Shown piece by piece: positions 33,897 through 42,636 of a stretch of 64,000 nt of DNA (position 1 is its first letter; each line of letters starts with the position of its first letter). Below the pieces are notes generated by a model. The model had not been told where the DNA came from. It saw only the letters and a program-made list of their open reading frames with translations, and did no database searches. This stretch comes from TMP-7 sp038212445 (GTDB taxonomy: Bacteria; Acidobacteriota; Terriglobia; Bryobacterales; Bryobacteraceae). The position numbers were made by a program, and so were the translations under genes. The DNA lies in assembly GCA_038212445.1 (NCBI GenBank), contig JBBQUM010000038.1, positions 1 through 64,000 of the forward strand, read 5' to 3'.

Positions 33897-35314
33897 GGCC
33901 TCTCCTCACTGGTTTTAGTTCCGCCGGCGTCATCGGCTGGTGGAAGCGGTTGAAGCTCGCCCAGCATGGTCGGAATCAATTCCGAAACAGTGGGGTGGAT
34001 GTGTACAGCCCGCTGAATCACGGTGTAAGGAGCCTTTGCATACATCACATCGAGGATGCAATGAACGGCTTCGTCGCCTCCTGTGCCAAGAATGGCGGCA
34101 CCGAGGATCAACTTGGTTTCGGCGTCCACCAGAACTTTCATGAAGCCCTGCGTCTCGCCCTTCTCGAGGGCGCGGCCGACCTTGGTCATGGACCGTTTGC
34201 CGATGAGCGCCTTTCTCCCGGACTTGCGAACCTCCTCCTCGGTCATGCCGGCTCGTCCAAGAGGCGGGTCGACGTAGAGGCCGTAGGTGATGATGCGGTC
34301 ACTCACGCGGCGGGGGTCGTTGTCGAGGAGATTGGCGGCGACAATTTCGAAATCGTTGTAAGAGGTATGGGTGAACGCGCCCTTGCCGTTGCAATCTCCC
34401 ATGGCCCAAATGCCCGGGACGGTGGTGCGCAACTGGTCGTCGACGAGAATGTACCCTCGCGCGTCGGTTGCAACGCCGGCTTTCTCGAGCCCCAGATCAC
34501 CGGTGTTCGGTCGGCGGCCCACCGCCAGCAAGACGTGCGATCCAGTCACGTCCGGAGAACCCTCCTCGCATTCCGCAGACGCGACAATCTCATCGCCCTG
34601 CTTGGAGAATCCGATGCACTTGGCGTTGAGGCGAATGTCGATGCCTTCGGCTTCCAGAATCTCCAGAATGGCTTGGGAAACGTCCGGGTCTTCCCGGCGG
34701 ATGAGACGGCTCGACATTTCGAGGATCGTAACTTCACTGCCAAACCGGCGGAACACCTGACCAAATTCAAGGCCGATATAGCTACCGCCGACGACGATTA
34801 GGTGTCGTGGAAGGTAGTCGACGTCCATCATCGAACTGTTTGTTAGGAATGGGATGTCGTGAATGCCCGGCATTTCGGGGACGATTGCGCGCCCGCCCGT
34901 GTTGATGAAGAACTTGCCCGCTGTCAGCCTCTCGCTGCCGACGCTGATCTCATTGGCCGACTCGAACCGCGCGTGTCCCTCGTACACGGTGCAGTTCTCC
35001 AGGCTCTTTAGTGACGACTCGAGTCCGGTCCGCGACTTGCCGGACACTGCATCCTTGCGCGCCTTGACGCGACGCATATCGACAGTCAAATCACCCGCCG
35101 ACAAACCAAATTCGGCGGCGCGCCGCACCATTCGCGCGGCATAGGCGCTGGCTACCATGGTTTTGGTGGGAATGCAGCCGGTGTTGACGCAGGTGCCGCC
35201 GAACAGATTGCGCTCGATGACGGCGACCTTCATACCGGCGCCGGCCATTCTTCTCGCCAGGGAAGGTCCAGCCTGGCCCGTACCGATAATGATCCCGTCG
35301 TAATTGACCGTCAT
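33869..35314 (-). CDS. Mercuric-reductase/dihydrolipoamide-dehydrogenase-like flavin disulfide reductase
   Basis: ATG 35314 gives 481 residues in class I pyridine nucleotide-disulfide oxidoreductase order. These are the FAD loop IIGTGQAGPSLARRMAG, the redox-active disulfide in GGTCVNTGCIPTKT (near 40-45), the NAD(P) loop VVGGSYIGLEFGQVF, and a dimerisation domain ending with the HIHPTVSEL histidine-glutamate motif. There is no N-terminal HMA domain or C-terminal vicinal Cys pair, and no mer or lipoyl-complex genes are near. Mercury reduction is therefore doubtful and the physiological disulfide substrate is unknown. Confidence 0.88.
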   Translation of the reverse strand: MTVNYDGIIIGTGQAGPSLARRMAGAGMKVAVIERNLFGGTCVNTGCIPTKTMVASAYAARMVRRAAEFGLSAGDLTVDMRRVKARKDAVSGKSRTGLESSLKSLENCTVYEGHARFESANEISVGSERLTAGKFFINTGGRAIVPEMPGIHDIPFLTNSSMMDVDYLPRHLIVVGGSYIGLEFGQVFRRFGSEVTILEMSSRLIRREDPDVSQAILEILEAEGIDIRLNAKCIGFSKQGDEIVASAECEEGSPDVTGSHVLLAVGRRPNTGDLGLEKAGVATDARGYILVDDQLRTTVPGIWAMGDCNGKGAFTHTSYNDFEIVAANLLDNDPRRVSDRIITYGLYVDPPLGRAGMTEEEVRKSGRKALIGKRSMTKVGRALEKGETQGFMKVLVDAETKLILGAAILGTGGDEAVHCILDVMYAKAPYTVIQRAVHIHPTVSELIPTMLGELQPLPPADDAGGTKTSEERPCPHMFWRS

Positions 35315-35384
35315 GCGTTCTCCCGTTGGGGGCAGCACCCCATCCGAGGCAATGTAGCACGACTCGTGTCCCAGAAACGACGAA

Positions 35385-35415
35385 GTGGCCTCAAACCTGT
35401 TAGGGTTAAGGCCAC
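35385..35415 (+). promoter_or_regulatory. Imperfect hairpin ending directly at a start codon and masking the ribosome site
   Basis: GTGGCCT (35385-35391) pairs with AGGCCAC (35409-35415). Beyond one mismatch the inner pairs (AA/TT, CCT/AGG) continue to a GTT loop, 31 bases in all. The ATG of the 46-residue basic protein begins at the next base. The only Shine-Dalgarno-like bases (TAAGG) lie inside the 3' arm. No T run follows, so it looks like a translational control element rather than a terminator. Confidence 0.5.
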
Positions 35416-35556
35416 ATGTCTGTTAATAACGGCGACAAATCGCGCTTCGGCCGAACCCGAAAAGAGAAGATCCGGAAGCGTGAGATGTTGCGCCTTCTAA
35501 AGAAGGAAACGGTGGCGAAGGTCGCGGCTGCGAAGGCCGTTGCTCCGCCAGCGTAG
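35416..35556 (+). CDS. Small basic protein (46 residues)
   Basis: This short frame encodes MSVNNGDKSRFGRTRKEKI followed by a Lys/Arg/Leu-rich helix (RKREMLRLLKKE) and an Ala/Lys tail ending AVAPPA. It resembles tiny Acidobacteriota proteins starting with MSVN.GDKSR, recalled from memory and not searched. Charge and size would suit nucleic-acid or ribosome binding, but that is a guess. It ends exactly where the convergent Gly/Ser/Tyr-rich gene ends (35557). Confidence 0.6.
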   Translation: MSVNNGDKSRFGRTRKEKIRKREMLRLLKKETVAKVAAAKAVAPPA

Positions 35557-36393
35557 TTACCGGATATATCGCGGCGGCTGATTCGGATTCAGGTACTGTT
35601 GCGGCTGCTGATACTGCTGCTGGTTCTGATCGTAATACTGCTGCGGCTGTTGCTGGTACTGCTGCTGATCCGCATAGCAGTTAGGGCTCGGAAACCAGGT
35701 GCCGTACTGATCGTATGAACCCTGGTTGCAAGGTGCAGACTGGGCAGGCGTCGGAGCAGGTTCGTACGAGTAGCTCTGGCCGTACGCCGGGCCGGGGTCA
35801 TCAAGGTAATCGTCGTCGTAATAGTAGCTGGAGTCATAGTAGTAGCCCGGCGCGTACGAGTATCCGTACAACGGCCTGCCGAACCCGAAATAGAGTCCGC
35901 CCCGGTAGTATGCGTGACCGCCGTAGTGCCTTCCGCCGTACGAACCGCCGTAGTGCCTCCCGCCGTACGAACCACCGTAGGCCGGCCGCGAGTAGGAACG
36001 ACCATAGGAGCCTCCGCCGCCATAGCTGCGTCCGGAGTACGCGCCACCGCCCGAGAAGCCGCGACGTTCGCTGCTTCCGCGCGGACTAGCGAAGTTCTGG
36101 CCGCCGCCGTACGAACGACCACCGCCGGAGAACCCGCCTCCTGAATAGCTGCGTGGCGCCGCACTCTGTCCGCCACCTGAGTAGCTGCGTGGAGAGGCAC
36201 TTTGCCCGTCGCCTGAGAACGAACGACCACCGCCTGAGTAGGAGCGCTGGCCTCCGCCTCCTCCGAAGCTTCGTTGCGACGAACCACCCCGGTTGCCGCC
36301 GCCGGAATCGCCATGATCCCGGGCCACAGCCGGTAACGAGCCGGCGATCAAGGTCCCAATCACCAATGCCGTGGATGCAAATTTTTGAAGCAT
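35557..36393 (-). CDS. Secreted Gly/Ser/Tyr-rich protein
   Basis: ATG 36393 gives 278 residues with a signal peptide (LQKFASTALVIGTLIAGSLPAVA). The mature chain is built from variants of RSYSGGG/QSAAPRSYSGGG (about 40-120), RPAYGGSYGGRHYGG-like units (about 120-165), a Tyr/Asp cluster (YYYDSSYYYDDDYLDD) and a Gln-rich tail. It is intrinsically disordered and probably extracellular. An adhesive, surface-coat or phase-separating role is inferred from composition only. Confidence 0.68.
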   Translation of the reverse strand: MLQKFASTALVIGTLIAGSLPAVARDHGDSGGGNRGGSSQRSFGGGGGQRSYSGGGRSFSGDGQSASPRSYSGGGQSAAPRSYSGGGFSGGGRSYGGGQNFASPRGSSERRGFSGGGAYSGRSYGGGGSYGRSYSRPAYGGSYGGRHYGGSYGGRHYGGHAYYRGGLYFGFGRPLYGYSYAPGYYYDSSYYYDDDYLDDPGPAYGQSYSYEPAPTPAQSAPCNQGSYDQYGTWFPSPNCYADQQQYQQQPQQYYDQNQQQYQQPQQYLNPNQPPRYIR

Positions 36394-36695
36394 ATCGAAG
36401 GTCCCCTTTTCTCTACACTCTTCAGATGCGGCCCAAGGGAACCCGGTTCTGTGCGTTCCACATTCTGAACGATAAATAATGCCCCCGGCGTACGTTAGAG
36501 GCAAGTGACAGTTCACATGTCCTTAATTGAATCAACGATTGGGCGCCTGATTACTTCCAGCCTCCGGATCGAACCCGAGTTGTATTCGCTCCGACACTCG
36601 CGGGCAGAACGCTGTATTCCCGGTTATCGGGCTATCTGGCGGCCGCGTACGAGCCACCAGCGTAGTGGACGCCTTCCGAATACGCTGGGGACTGC
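36394..36695. other. Gene-free stretch; nothing recognised
   Basis: This interval holds the upstream region of the Gly/Ser/Tyr-rich gene on its left side and the downstream end of the broken NagA-like gene on its right. A plus-strand frame (36505-36711) has no family resemblance and overlaps the remnant. No RNA gene, repeat or terminator was evident. Confidence 0.4.
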
Positions 36696-37647
36696 TCAAG
36701 CCGAAGCTTGAGCCGGCTGAGCGATGGCGAGGAACGCGGCGGGATTGCTGGTGACGGCGCGTTCGACGGTATCCCGAGGAACTCCCCATCGCAAGGCGAT
36801 ATTCATGCAGTCCACAAGCGACGTGCACGAGCCGCTGAGGTCGAATGTGCGGACACGGCCTTCGGCGTCGCGCCGCACCTCAAACATGCGTCCCCACAAC
36901 CGAGCAGTGGTTGGAACGGGCGCGCCGATCAAGGGACTCTCGTCGGCTAAGAAAATCACTTTATCGGGACCCTTGCCGTCGCACATCAGCTTCACGGCGT
37001 ATTCAGACACATGAATCGCGTCGGGAATGATCACGAAAACGCCCGCCGGTCTGTAAACTGCGCGATCATGCGCAGGTCCTTGGCGGGAATGGTGTCGCGC
37101 GTAGCGGCATTCAGCACATGAGTGAAGCCCCTGGCCCCAGCTGCGATACCGTCCTGGATTCGGCCGTTGCATTCTGATGTCCCAGGCTCACGCTGATCCC
37201 ATTGCCGCTGAGGTAGCGGATTACGTCTACGGCCCCCGGCAGTTCGGAAGCCATCGTTAGCCAACCGATGAAGCCCTGTGACCAACTCATCAGTTTCGAT
37301 GCGAATTCGACCGTCGGGTCGAGGCGCAATTCCGGATTGTGAGCGCCCATGCACTCGGGGGCAAGGAAAGGTCCTTCAAGATGAGGTGGCAGAATGCCCT
37401 GGCCCCAATCAAAATCTCGCGTCTGGCGGAACACGGGGAGATTGGATTGATAAGCCTCAGCGCTGGCGGTGACCATCGTGGGGCAGACGTAACCGTAGCC
37501 GAGGCCATAGTAATACCGGGCGACGCTTTCCAACTGGTCCAATGAGAGGCCTGGTGTGTCGAACGCAACAAAGCCGGACCATTCGCCACTGGTGAAGATC
37601 GGTCCTCCATTCACCTGCAGCGACAATGGATAAAGTTGAGAACTCAA
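36696..37647 (-). pseudogene. NagA-like N-acetylglucosamine-6-phosphate deacetylase, two frameshifts
   Basis: Three consecutive frames make one amidohydrolase of about 315 residues, the size of the short NagA branch that lacks the outer beta domain. Frame 1 (37647 to about 37160) has LQVNGG, LPPHLEGPFLAPECMGAHNPE and VSLGHQNAT. Frame 2 (about 37160 to 37060) has AAGARGFTHVLNAATRD. Frame 3 (about 37060 to 36696) has VFLADESPLIGAP and TSNPAAFLAIAQ. The loop between the last two is shorter than usual, and the expected ADG-HH segment reads IIPDAIHV. Both frame changes look like single-base losses. Either the gene is decaying or there are sequencing errors; the altered metal-site segment favours decay. 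Confidence 0.78.
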
Positions 37648-37745
37648 AGCTGTTTTCCTGGGCGAAACCTGATTTCACGATACACCGGGCCGCATTGAAT
37701 TCGATTCGGACTGGAGCTAACATGGCGTTAGCCTGGATTTGAGGA

Positions 37746-38567
37746 ATGCGGTTTCAGACCTTCGCCCCCAGTTTTCCTTTATCCCAATTTGTCGACCTGT
37801 TCTGGTCGATGACGAGCGACGGTATGGAGGCGCGCCGGCAGCGCATTTATCCAAACGGCTCAATGGAGCTGGTGATCCATCTAACCAGCCGGAGTCTCTC
37901 GTTTTTTGAAGGCGCCACCCGGCACAGCATCCGTGTCCCGCTGCTGGCCGGACCCTATTCCAGATCTTTCGAAATCGATCCTGCTGAATTCACCGCGGTG
38001 CTGGGCGTTCGCTTCAAGCCTGGGACGGCGCGCCTTTTCTTTCCCGTTCCGGCGCACGAGTTGCATAACATTGATATTCCTCTCGTAGACCTATATCCAG
38101 CCGAAGCCGAACGACTATTGGATGAACTGTTGTCAGCCCGCGAATTGGACTCTCAACTCCGTGTGCTCGAACGCTATCTGTCCCACAAGCTCTCGCGCGC
38201 CGTCCCGATGCATCCATTGATGGCCCCAGCGGTGAGGGAACTGGTGGCGCATTCCGGCATGCGCGCCATCGCGGATGTGCGATTCCAGGCCGGGCTCAGC
38301 CATACACGCTTCATACAGCTTTTCCGGGAAAGCGTTGGGATGACACCGAAGCTATTCTGCCGCTTGCAGCGTTTTAGAGGAGTGCTGGAACGGGTGGAGA
38401 AGGGTCTTCCCGTAAAGTGGGCAGCCCTTGCCGCCGACTGCGGTTATTTCGACCAGGCGCACCTCATTCACGACTTTCGCCATTTTTCCGGCCTCACGCC
38501 TGCAGCATATGCGCGACTGCGGGAGTCATCGATCAGCGATGCTCAGGCCCCTGTCGCGGCGAGTTGA
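37746..38567 (+). CDS. AraC-family transcriptional regulator
   Basis: The 273-residue protein has an N-terminal DUF6597-like sensor part (FVDLFWSMTSDG, RIYPNGSMELVIHL) and a C-terminal AraC double helix-turn-helix (MRAIADVRFQAGLSHTRFIQLFRESVGMTPK, then AALAADCGYFDQAHLIHDFRHFSGLTPAAY). The gene is divergent from the broken NagA-like gene, with 98 bases between, and 44 bases upstream of the cytochrome P460 gene. The ligand is unknown. Confidence 0.88.
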   Translation: MRFQTFAPSFPLSQFVDLFWSMTSDGMEARRQRIYPNGSMELVIHLTSRSLSFFEGATRHSIRVPLLAGPYSRSFEIDPAEFTAVLGVRFKPGTARLFFPVPAHELHNIDIPLVDLYPAEAERLLDELLSARELDSQLRVLERYLSHKLSRAVPMHPLMAPAVRELVAHSGMRAIADVRFQAGLSHTRFIQLFRESVGMTPKLFCRLQRFRGVLERVEKGLPVKWAALAADCGYFDQAHLIHDFRHFSGLTPAAYARLRESSISDAQAPVAAS

Positions 38568-38611
38568 ATTTCCTACAATACAGGCGCGCGGTGTTGCTCC
38601 ACACTGCGTTT

Positions 38612-39118
38612 ATGAATCTACGTTTCAGTTGCAATACCTCAGCGCTCTGGTGCGGCGTGAGTTGCGCTGTGCTTGCTTGCCTTGGCACCGTCCTATACGC
38701 CGCGCCGGAGCAGTCGCTGTATCCAAACGGCTTTCGCAAATGGGTGCATGTAAAGAGTGCGCTGATTACGGCTTCCCATCCCGCCGCTCAATCGGAAGGC
38801 GGGCTACACCATGTCTACGCGAATCCGAAGGCTGTCGAAGGCTACGCATCAGGCGAATTCTCCGACGGTTCAGTGATTGCGTATGAGTTGCTCGAGACCA
38901 GTGAGAAGGACGGAGTGATTTTCGGGGGCGTACGCCGGCGCGTGGACGTAATGGTGAAGGATGCGGCTCGATACAAATCCACCGGTGGTTGGGGCTTTGA
39001 GAGCTTTCCCGGCGCTAGCGGAACGATCGGATCGGTGGGCCAATCCGCGAAGGAGAGGTGCTCTGACTGTCACTCCCGAGCGGCGGACCACGGGTTCGTG
39101 TTCAGCAGGATGCGCTGA
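38612..39118 (+). CDS. Periplasmic cytochrome P460-family protein
   Basis: ATG 38612 gives 168 residues with an N-terminal signal (hydrophobic to LYAAPEQ). P460 segments are YPNGFRKWVHVKS, HHVYANPKAVEGYASGEFSDGSVIAYELLE, and the single c-type heme site CSDCH followed by the closing FVFSRMR. P460 proteins carry an unusual cross-linked heme and, in nitrifiers, oxidise hydroxylamine; roles in soil heterotrophs are unclear. The cross-linking lysine cannot be assigned confidently. Likely co-transcribed with the AraC gene. Confidence 0.78.
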   Translation: MNLRFSCNTSALWCGVSCAVLACLGTVLYAAPEQSLYPNGFRKWVHVKSALITASHPAAQSEGGLHHVYANPKAVEGYASGEFSDGSVIAYELLETSEKDGVIFGGVRRRVDVMVKDAARYKSTGGWGFESFPGASGTIGSVGQSAKERCSDCHSRAADHGFVFSRMR

Positions 39119-39198
39119 CAAGCGGATCTCGTGCGGGGCAGGGAGAAGGGAGTGACCAGCTACAATAAAAAATTAAATAAACTCCGTTCGCACTCCCG

Positions 39199-42100
39199 AT
39201 GAAAAAACTCCTGGCACTCAACCGCGGTGAAATTGCTATACGCATACTACGAGCCGCAAATGAACTGAAGCTCCGGACTGTAGCGGTGTATTCGCAGGAA
39301 GACCGCCTGAGCCTCCATCGTTTCAAGGCAGACGAAGCCTATCTAATCGGTGAAGGCAAAGGGCCGGTGCAGGCCTACCTGGATGTAGAGAACATTGTCG
39401 CCCTGGCACGCGAGAAGAATGTTGATGCCATCCATCCGGGCTACGGTTTTCTCAGTGAGAATCCGGCGCTGCCGCGCGCTTGCGAGCGACATGGTGTAAC
39501 TTTTATCGGACCGAGCGCGGAGTTGCTGGATCAGCTTGGAGACAAGACCGCGGCCCGGAAACTCGCGCAGCGGGCAGGCGTCCCGGTGGTCCCTGGGACG
39601 GAAGAGCCCGTTACCGACGCGGCCACGATTCCGGAGATCGCGCGTGGAATCGGATTTCCGCTGATCGTCAAAGCAGCGTTCGGCGGCGGCGGGCGCGGCA
39701 TGCGCGTGGTCAATAATCCCGAGGATTTGATGGCGCGTGTGGACGAAGCGCGCCAGGAAGCGGCTGCCGCGTTCGGCAATGACGCGGTATTCCTCGAGCG
39801 CTATATCAAACGCGCGAAGCACATCGAAGTCCAGATTCTGGGGGACCGTCACGGGAACGTCCTCCATCTCTATGAGCGCGATTGCTCGGTGCAGCGGCGC
39901 CATCAGAAGGTGGTCGAGATTGCGCCGGCCTTCAGCGTTCCGCCTGAAACACGCCGTGCCTTATGCGATGCCGCGGTGTCGCTGGCCCGCGAGGCCGGCT
40001 ACTACAACGCCGGCACGGTGGAGTTTCTGGTGGATGCTGATTCGCACGAATGGTACTTCATTGAGGTGAATCCGAGGGTGCAGGTGGAGCATACGGTGAC
40101 TGAGATGATCACCGGCATCGACATCGTCCGCAGCCAGATCCAGGTGGCGCAGGGACATGCTTTGCACGGTCCCGTGATGACGCTGCCGCCGCAGGAAGAA
40201 GTACCCATGCACGGCTACGCGCTTCAGTGCCGCGTGACGACAGAGGATCCTGCCAACGGGTTCGTGCCGGACTACGGCAAGATCCACACCTACCGCTCGC
40301 CGGCCGGCTTCGGTATCCGTCTGGATGGTGCATCGGCGTATGGCGGGGCGGTGATCACGCCTTACTACGATTCGCTGCTGGTGAAGGTGACGTCCTGGGG
40401 GCGGCGGTTCCCGGATGCGTGCCAGCGGATGGATCGCTCGCTGCGGGAATTCAGGATTCGTGGCGTCAAGACGAACATTCCGTTTCTGGAGAACGTTGTC
40501 AACGATCCGGTTTTTCTTGCGGGCGAGACCACTACGAGTTTTCTGGACGAGAATCCCGGCCTGTTCAAATTCACTCCGCGCCGTGACCGCGCAACCAAAC
40601 TGCTGACCTACCTTGCGGAGACCACGGTAAACGGCAACCCGGAAGTTGCCGGAAAGCCGAAGGCGAAAGTGTTCAGGCCGGCGCCCGTACCTGCGCCGGA
40701 CCACACCGCGCCGCCACCCGGCACCAAGCAACTGCTCGATCAACTCGGCCCCGAGCGATTTGCCGAGTGGACTCGCGACCAGAAACAACTTTTATTTACC
40801 GACACGACTTTTCGCGACGCTCACCAGTCGCTGATGGCCACGCGCATGCGCACCTACGACATGCTGCGGATTGCCAACACGGTTTCGCACAAGCTTCACA
40901 ACCTCTACAGTCTCGAGATGTGGGGCGGCGCGACCTTCGACGTCGCTATGCGGTTCCTGCTTGAGGATCCCTGGATGCGGCTGCGCAAACTGCGGGAGGC
41001 GGTGCCGAACATCTGTTTCCAGATGCTGTTCCGCGCGTCGAATGCCGTCGGCTACACGGCGTATCCGGATAATGTGGTTCGTGAATTTGTGCTGGAGGCT
41101 GCGAATCAGGGCATTGACATTTTCCGAATCTTCGATTCCTTGAACTGGCTGCCCAACATGAAGGTGGCGATGGAGACGGTGCGTGAAACCGGCCGGATCT
41201 GCGAAGCCGCAATCTGTTACACGGGCGATATCCTCGATCCAAAGCGTACGAAGTATTCGCTTGCCTATTACGTGAAGCTCGCACGCGAGTTGGAGAAGAT
41301 GGGCGCGCATATGCTGGCCATCAAGGACATGGCCGGCCTGTGCAAGCCTTATGCAGCGTACACGCTGGTAAAGGCCCTGCGCGATGAGATCGGAATCCCG
41401 ATTCACTTCCACACCCACGATACCAGCGGCCTGAATGCGGCTTCATATCTGAAGGCGGCTGAGGCGGGCGTTGACGTGGTGGACGGCGCGCTGGCCGCAA
41501 TGAGCGGCACAACCAGCCAGCCGAACCTCAACTCACTGGTGGCTGCGGTGGCCAACACCGAGCGCGATAGCGGGCTCGATTTGAAGGCGCTTAATGAGTG
41601 CTCGGATTACTGGGAAACGGTGCGGACCTACTATCTGCCGTTTGACAATGCTCCTCCGGCGGGCACGGCGGAAGTCTACGAGCATGAAATGCCGGGTGGG
41701 CAGTTCACCAATCTCAAGGAGCAGGCCGAGAGCATGGGTCTCGGAGGCCGATGGCACGAGATCGCCAAAATGTATGCCGATGTGAACGTCGCGTTCGGCG
41801 ACATTGTGAAGGTGACGCCGTCGAGCAAAGTCGTGGGCGACATGGCGGTGTTTCTGGTGTCGCACGATCTCACGGTTCGTGATCTCGAGCGTCTTGGCCC
41901 GGATCACAACCTGACCTTGCCGAACTCGGTGGTGGAGATGTTCTCGGGCTCCCTGGGGGAACCTGACGGAGGTTGGCCTGCAGAACTTCAGAAAGTGCTG
42001 TTGAAGGGCGCTGAGCCGAAGATCGGGCGGCCCGGGGAACATCTTGAGCCGGTAGATCTGAAGGCGACTCAGGCAACGGCCGAAAAGAGGGCGGGACATA

Positions 42101-42636
42101 AGATCACACGGACTGATTTGATGTCGTACCTGATGTATCCCGACGTTTTCCTGAAGTTCGCCAAGGCGCGCTCAGCCTACAGCGATGTGGACGTGCTGCC
42201 GACGCCGGAGTTCTTCTACGGGCTGCAGAAGGAGCAGGAAGTCTCGATTGAGCTCGAGCCCGGGAAGGTATTGATTGTCCGATTCCTGACCGTCAGCGAA
42301 CCGCAACCGGACGGGACGAGGATCGTGTTCTTCGAATTGAACGGCCAGCCACGCGAGGTTCGCGTACGCGACAAGGCGTTGAAGCCGACGGTGGCGGCGA
42401 GACAGAAGGCAGATCCCGCGGCAACCGACCAGGTAGGCGCACCGATTCCCGGTTCAGTCACGAGTATCGCGGCTGAGATTAACCAGCCGGTCAAGAAGGG
42501 CGATCGCTTAATGGTGATGGAAGCGATGAAAATGCAGACTACGCTTTACGCTCCGCAGGACGGAAAGGTGAAGGAACTGCTGGTGAAGGTTGGCGATAGC
42601 GTTGAGGCCAAGGATCTGCTGGCGGTGATTGGTTAG
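39199..42636 (+). CDS. pyc: Pyruvate carboxylase
   Basis: At 1145 residues this is the single-chain form: biotin carboxylase with ATP-grasp (residues about 1-450, FGGGGRGMRVV, YFIEVNPRVQVEHTVTE), carboxyltransferase barrel (about 525-830, FTDTTFRDAHQSLMATRMRT), and a C-terminal biotinyl domain with the target lysine in VMEAMKMQT near 1110. It makes oxaloacetate from pyruvate and bicarbonate, with ATP. The gene stands alone and ends tail-to-tail with the LysR gene, overlapping by four bases. Confidence 0.97.
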   Translation: MKKLLALNRGEIAIRILRAANELKLRTVAVYSQEDRLSLHRFKADEAYLIGEGKGPVQAYLDVENIVALAREKNVDAIHPGYGFLSENPALPRACERHGVTFIGPSAELLDQLGDKTAARKLAQRAGVPVVPGTEEPVTDAATIPEIARGIGFPLIVKAAFGGGGRGMRVVNNPEDLMARVDEARQEAAAAFGNDAVFLERYIKRAKHIEVQILGDRHGNVLHLYERDCSVQRRHQKVVEIAPAFSVPPETRRALCDAAVSLAREAGYYNAGTVEFLVDADSHEWYFIEVNPRVQVEHTVTEMITGIDIVRSQIQVAQGHALHGPVMTLPPQEEVPMHGYALQCRVTTEDPANGFVPDYGKIHTYRSPAGFGIRLDGASAYGGAVITPYYDSLLVKVTSWGRRFPDACQRMDRSLREFRIRGVKTNIPFLENVVNDPVFLAGETTTSFLDENPGLFKFTPRRDRATKLLTYLAETTVNGNPEVAGKPKAKVFRPAPVPAPDHTAPPPGTKQLLDQLGPERFAEWTRDQKQLLFTDTTFRDAHQSLMATRMRTYDMLRIANTVSHKLHNLYSLEMWGGATFDVAMRFLLEDPWMRLRKLREAVPNICFQMLFRASNAVGYTAYPDNVVREFVLEAANQGIDIFRIFDSLNWLPNMKVAMETVRETGRICEAAICYTGDILDPKRTKYSLAYYVKLARELEKMGAHMLAIKDMAGLCKPYAAYTLVKALRDEIGIPIHFHTHDTSGLNAASYLKAAEAGVDVVDGALAAMSGTTSQPNLNSLVAAVANTERDSGLDLKALNECSDYWETVRTYYLPFDNAPPAGTAEVYEHEMPGGQFTNLKEQAESMGLGGRWHEIAKMYADVNVAFGDIVKVTPSSKVVGDMAVFLVSHDLTVRDLERLGPDHNLTLPNSVVEMFSGSLGEPDGGWPAELQKVLLKGAEPKIGRPGEHLEPVDLKATQATAEKRAGHKITRTDLMSYLMYPDVFLKFAKARSAYSDVDVLPTPEFFYGLQKEQEVSIELEPGKVLIVRFLTVSEPQPDGTRIVFFELNGQPREVRVRDKALKPTVAARQKADPAATDQVGAPIPGSVTSIAAEINQPVKKGDRLMVMEAMKMQTTLYAPQDGKVKELLVKVGDSVEAKDLLAVIG

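Noticed and set aside
33869..35314. Assignment as a true mercuric reductase
   Set aside because: No HMA domain, no C-terminal Cys pair and no mer genes nearby. Only the generic CVNTGC redox site is present.
35900..36300. Regular short repeats resembling a CRISPR or tandem array
   Set aside because: The repeats are in frame, vary in spacing and encode the Gly/Ser/Tyr motifs. There are no unique spacers or cas genes.
36505..36711. 68-codon plus-strand frame
   Set aside because: No family resemblance, overlaps the NagA remnant, and has no ribosome site.
38417..38611. Upstream extension of the cytochrome P460 frame
   Set aside because: It lies inside the AraC gene. The ATG at 38612 gives a normal signal peptide.
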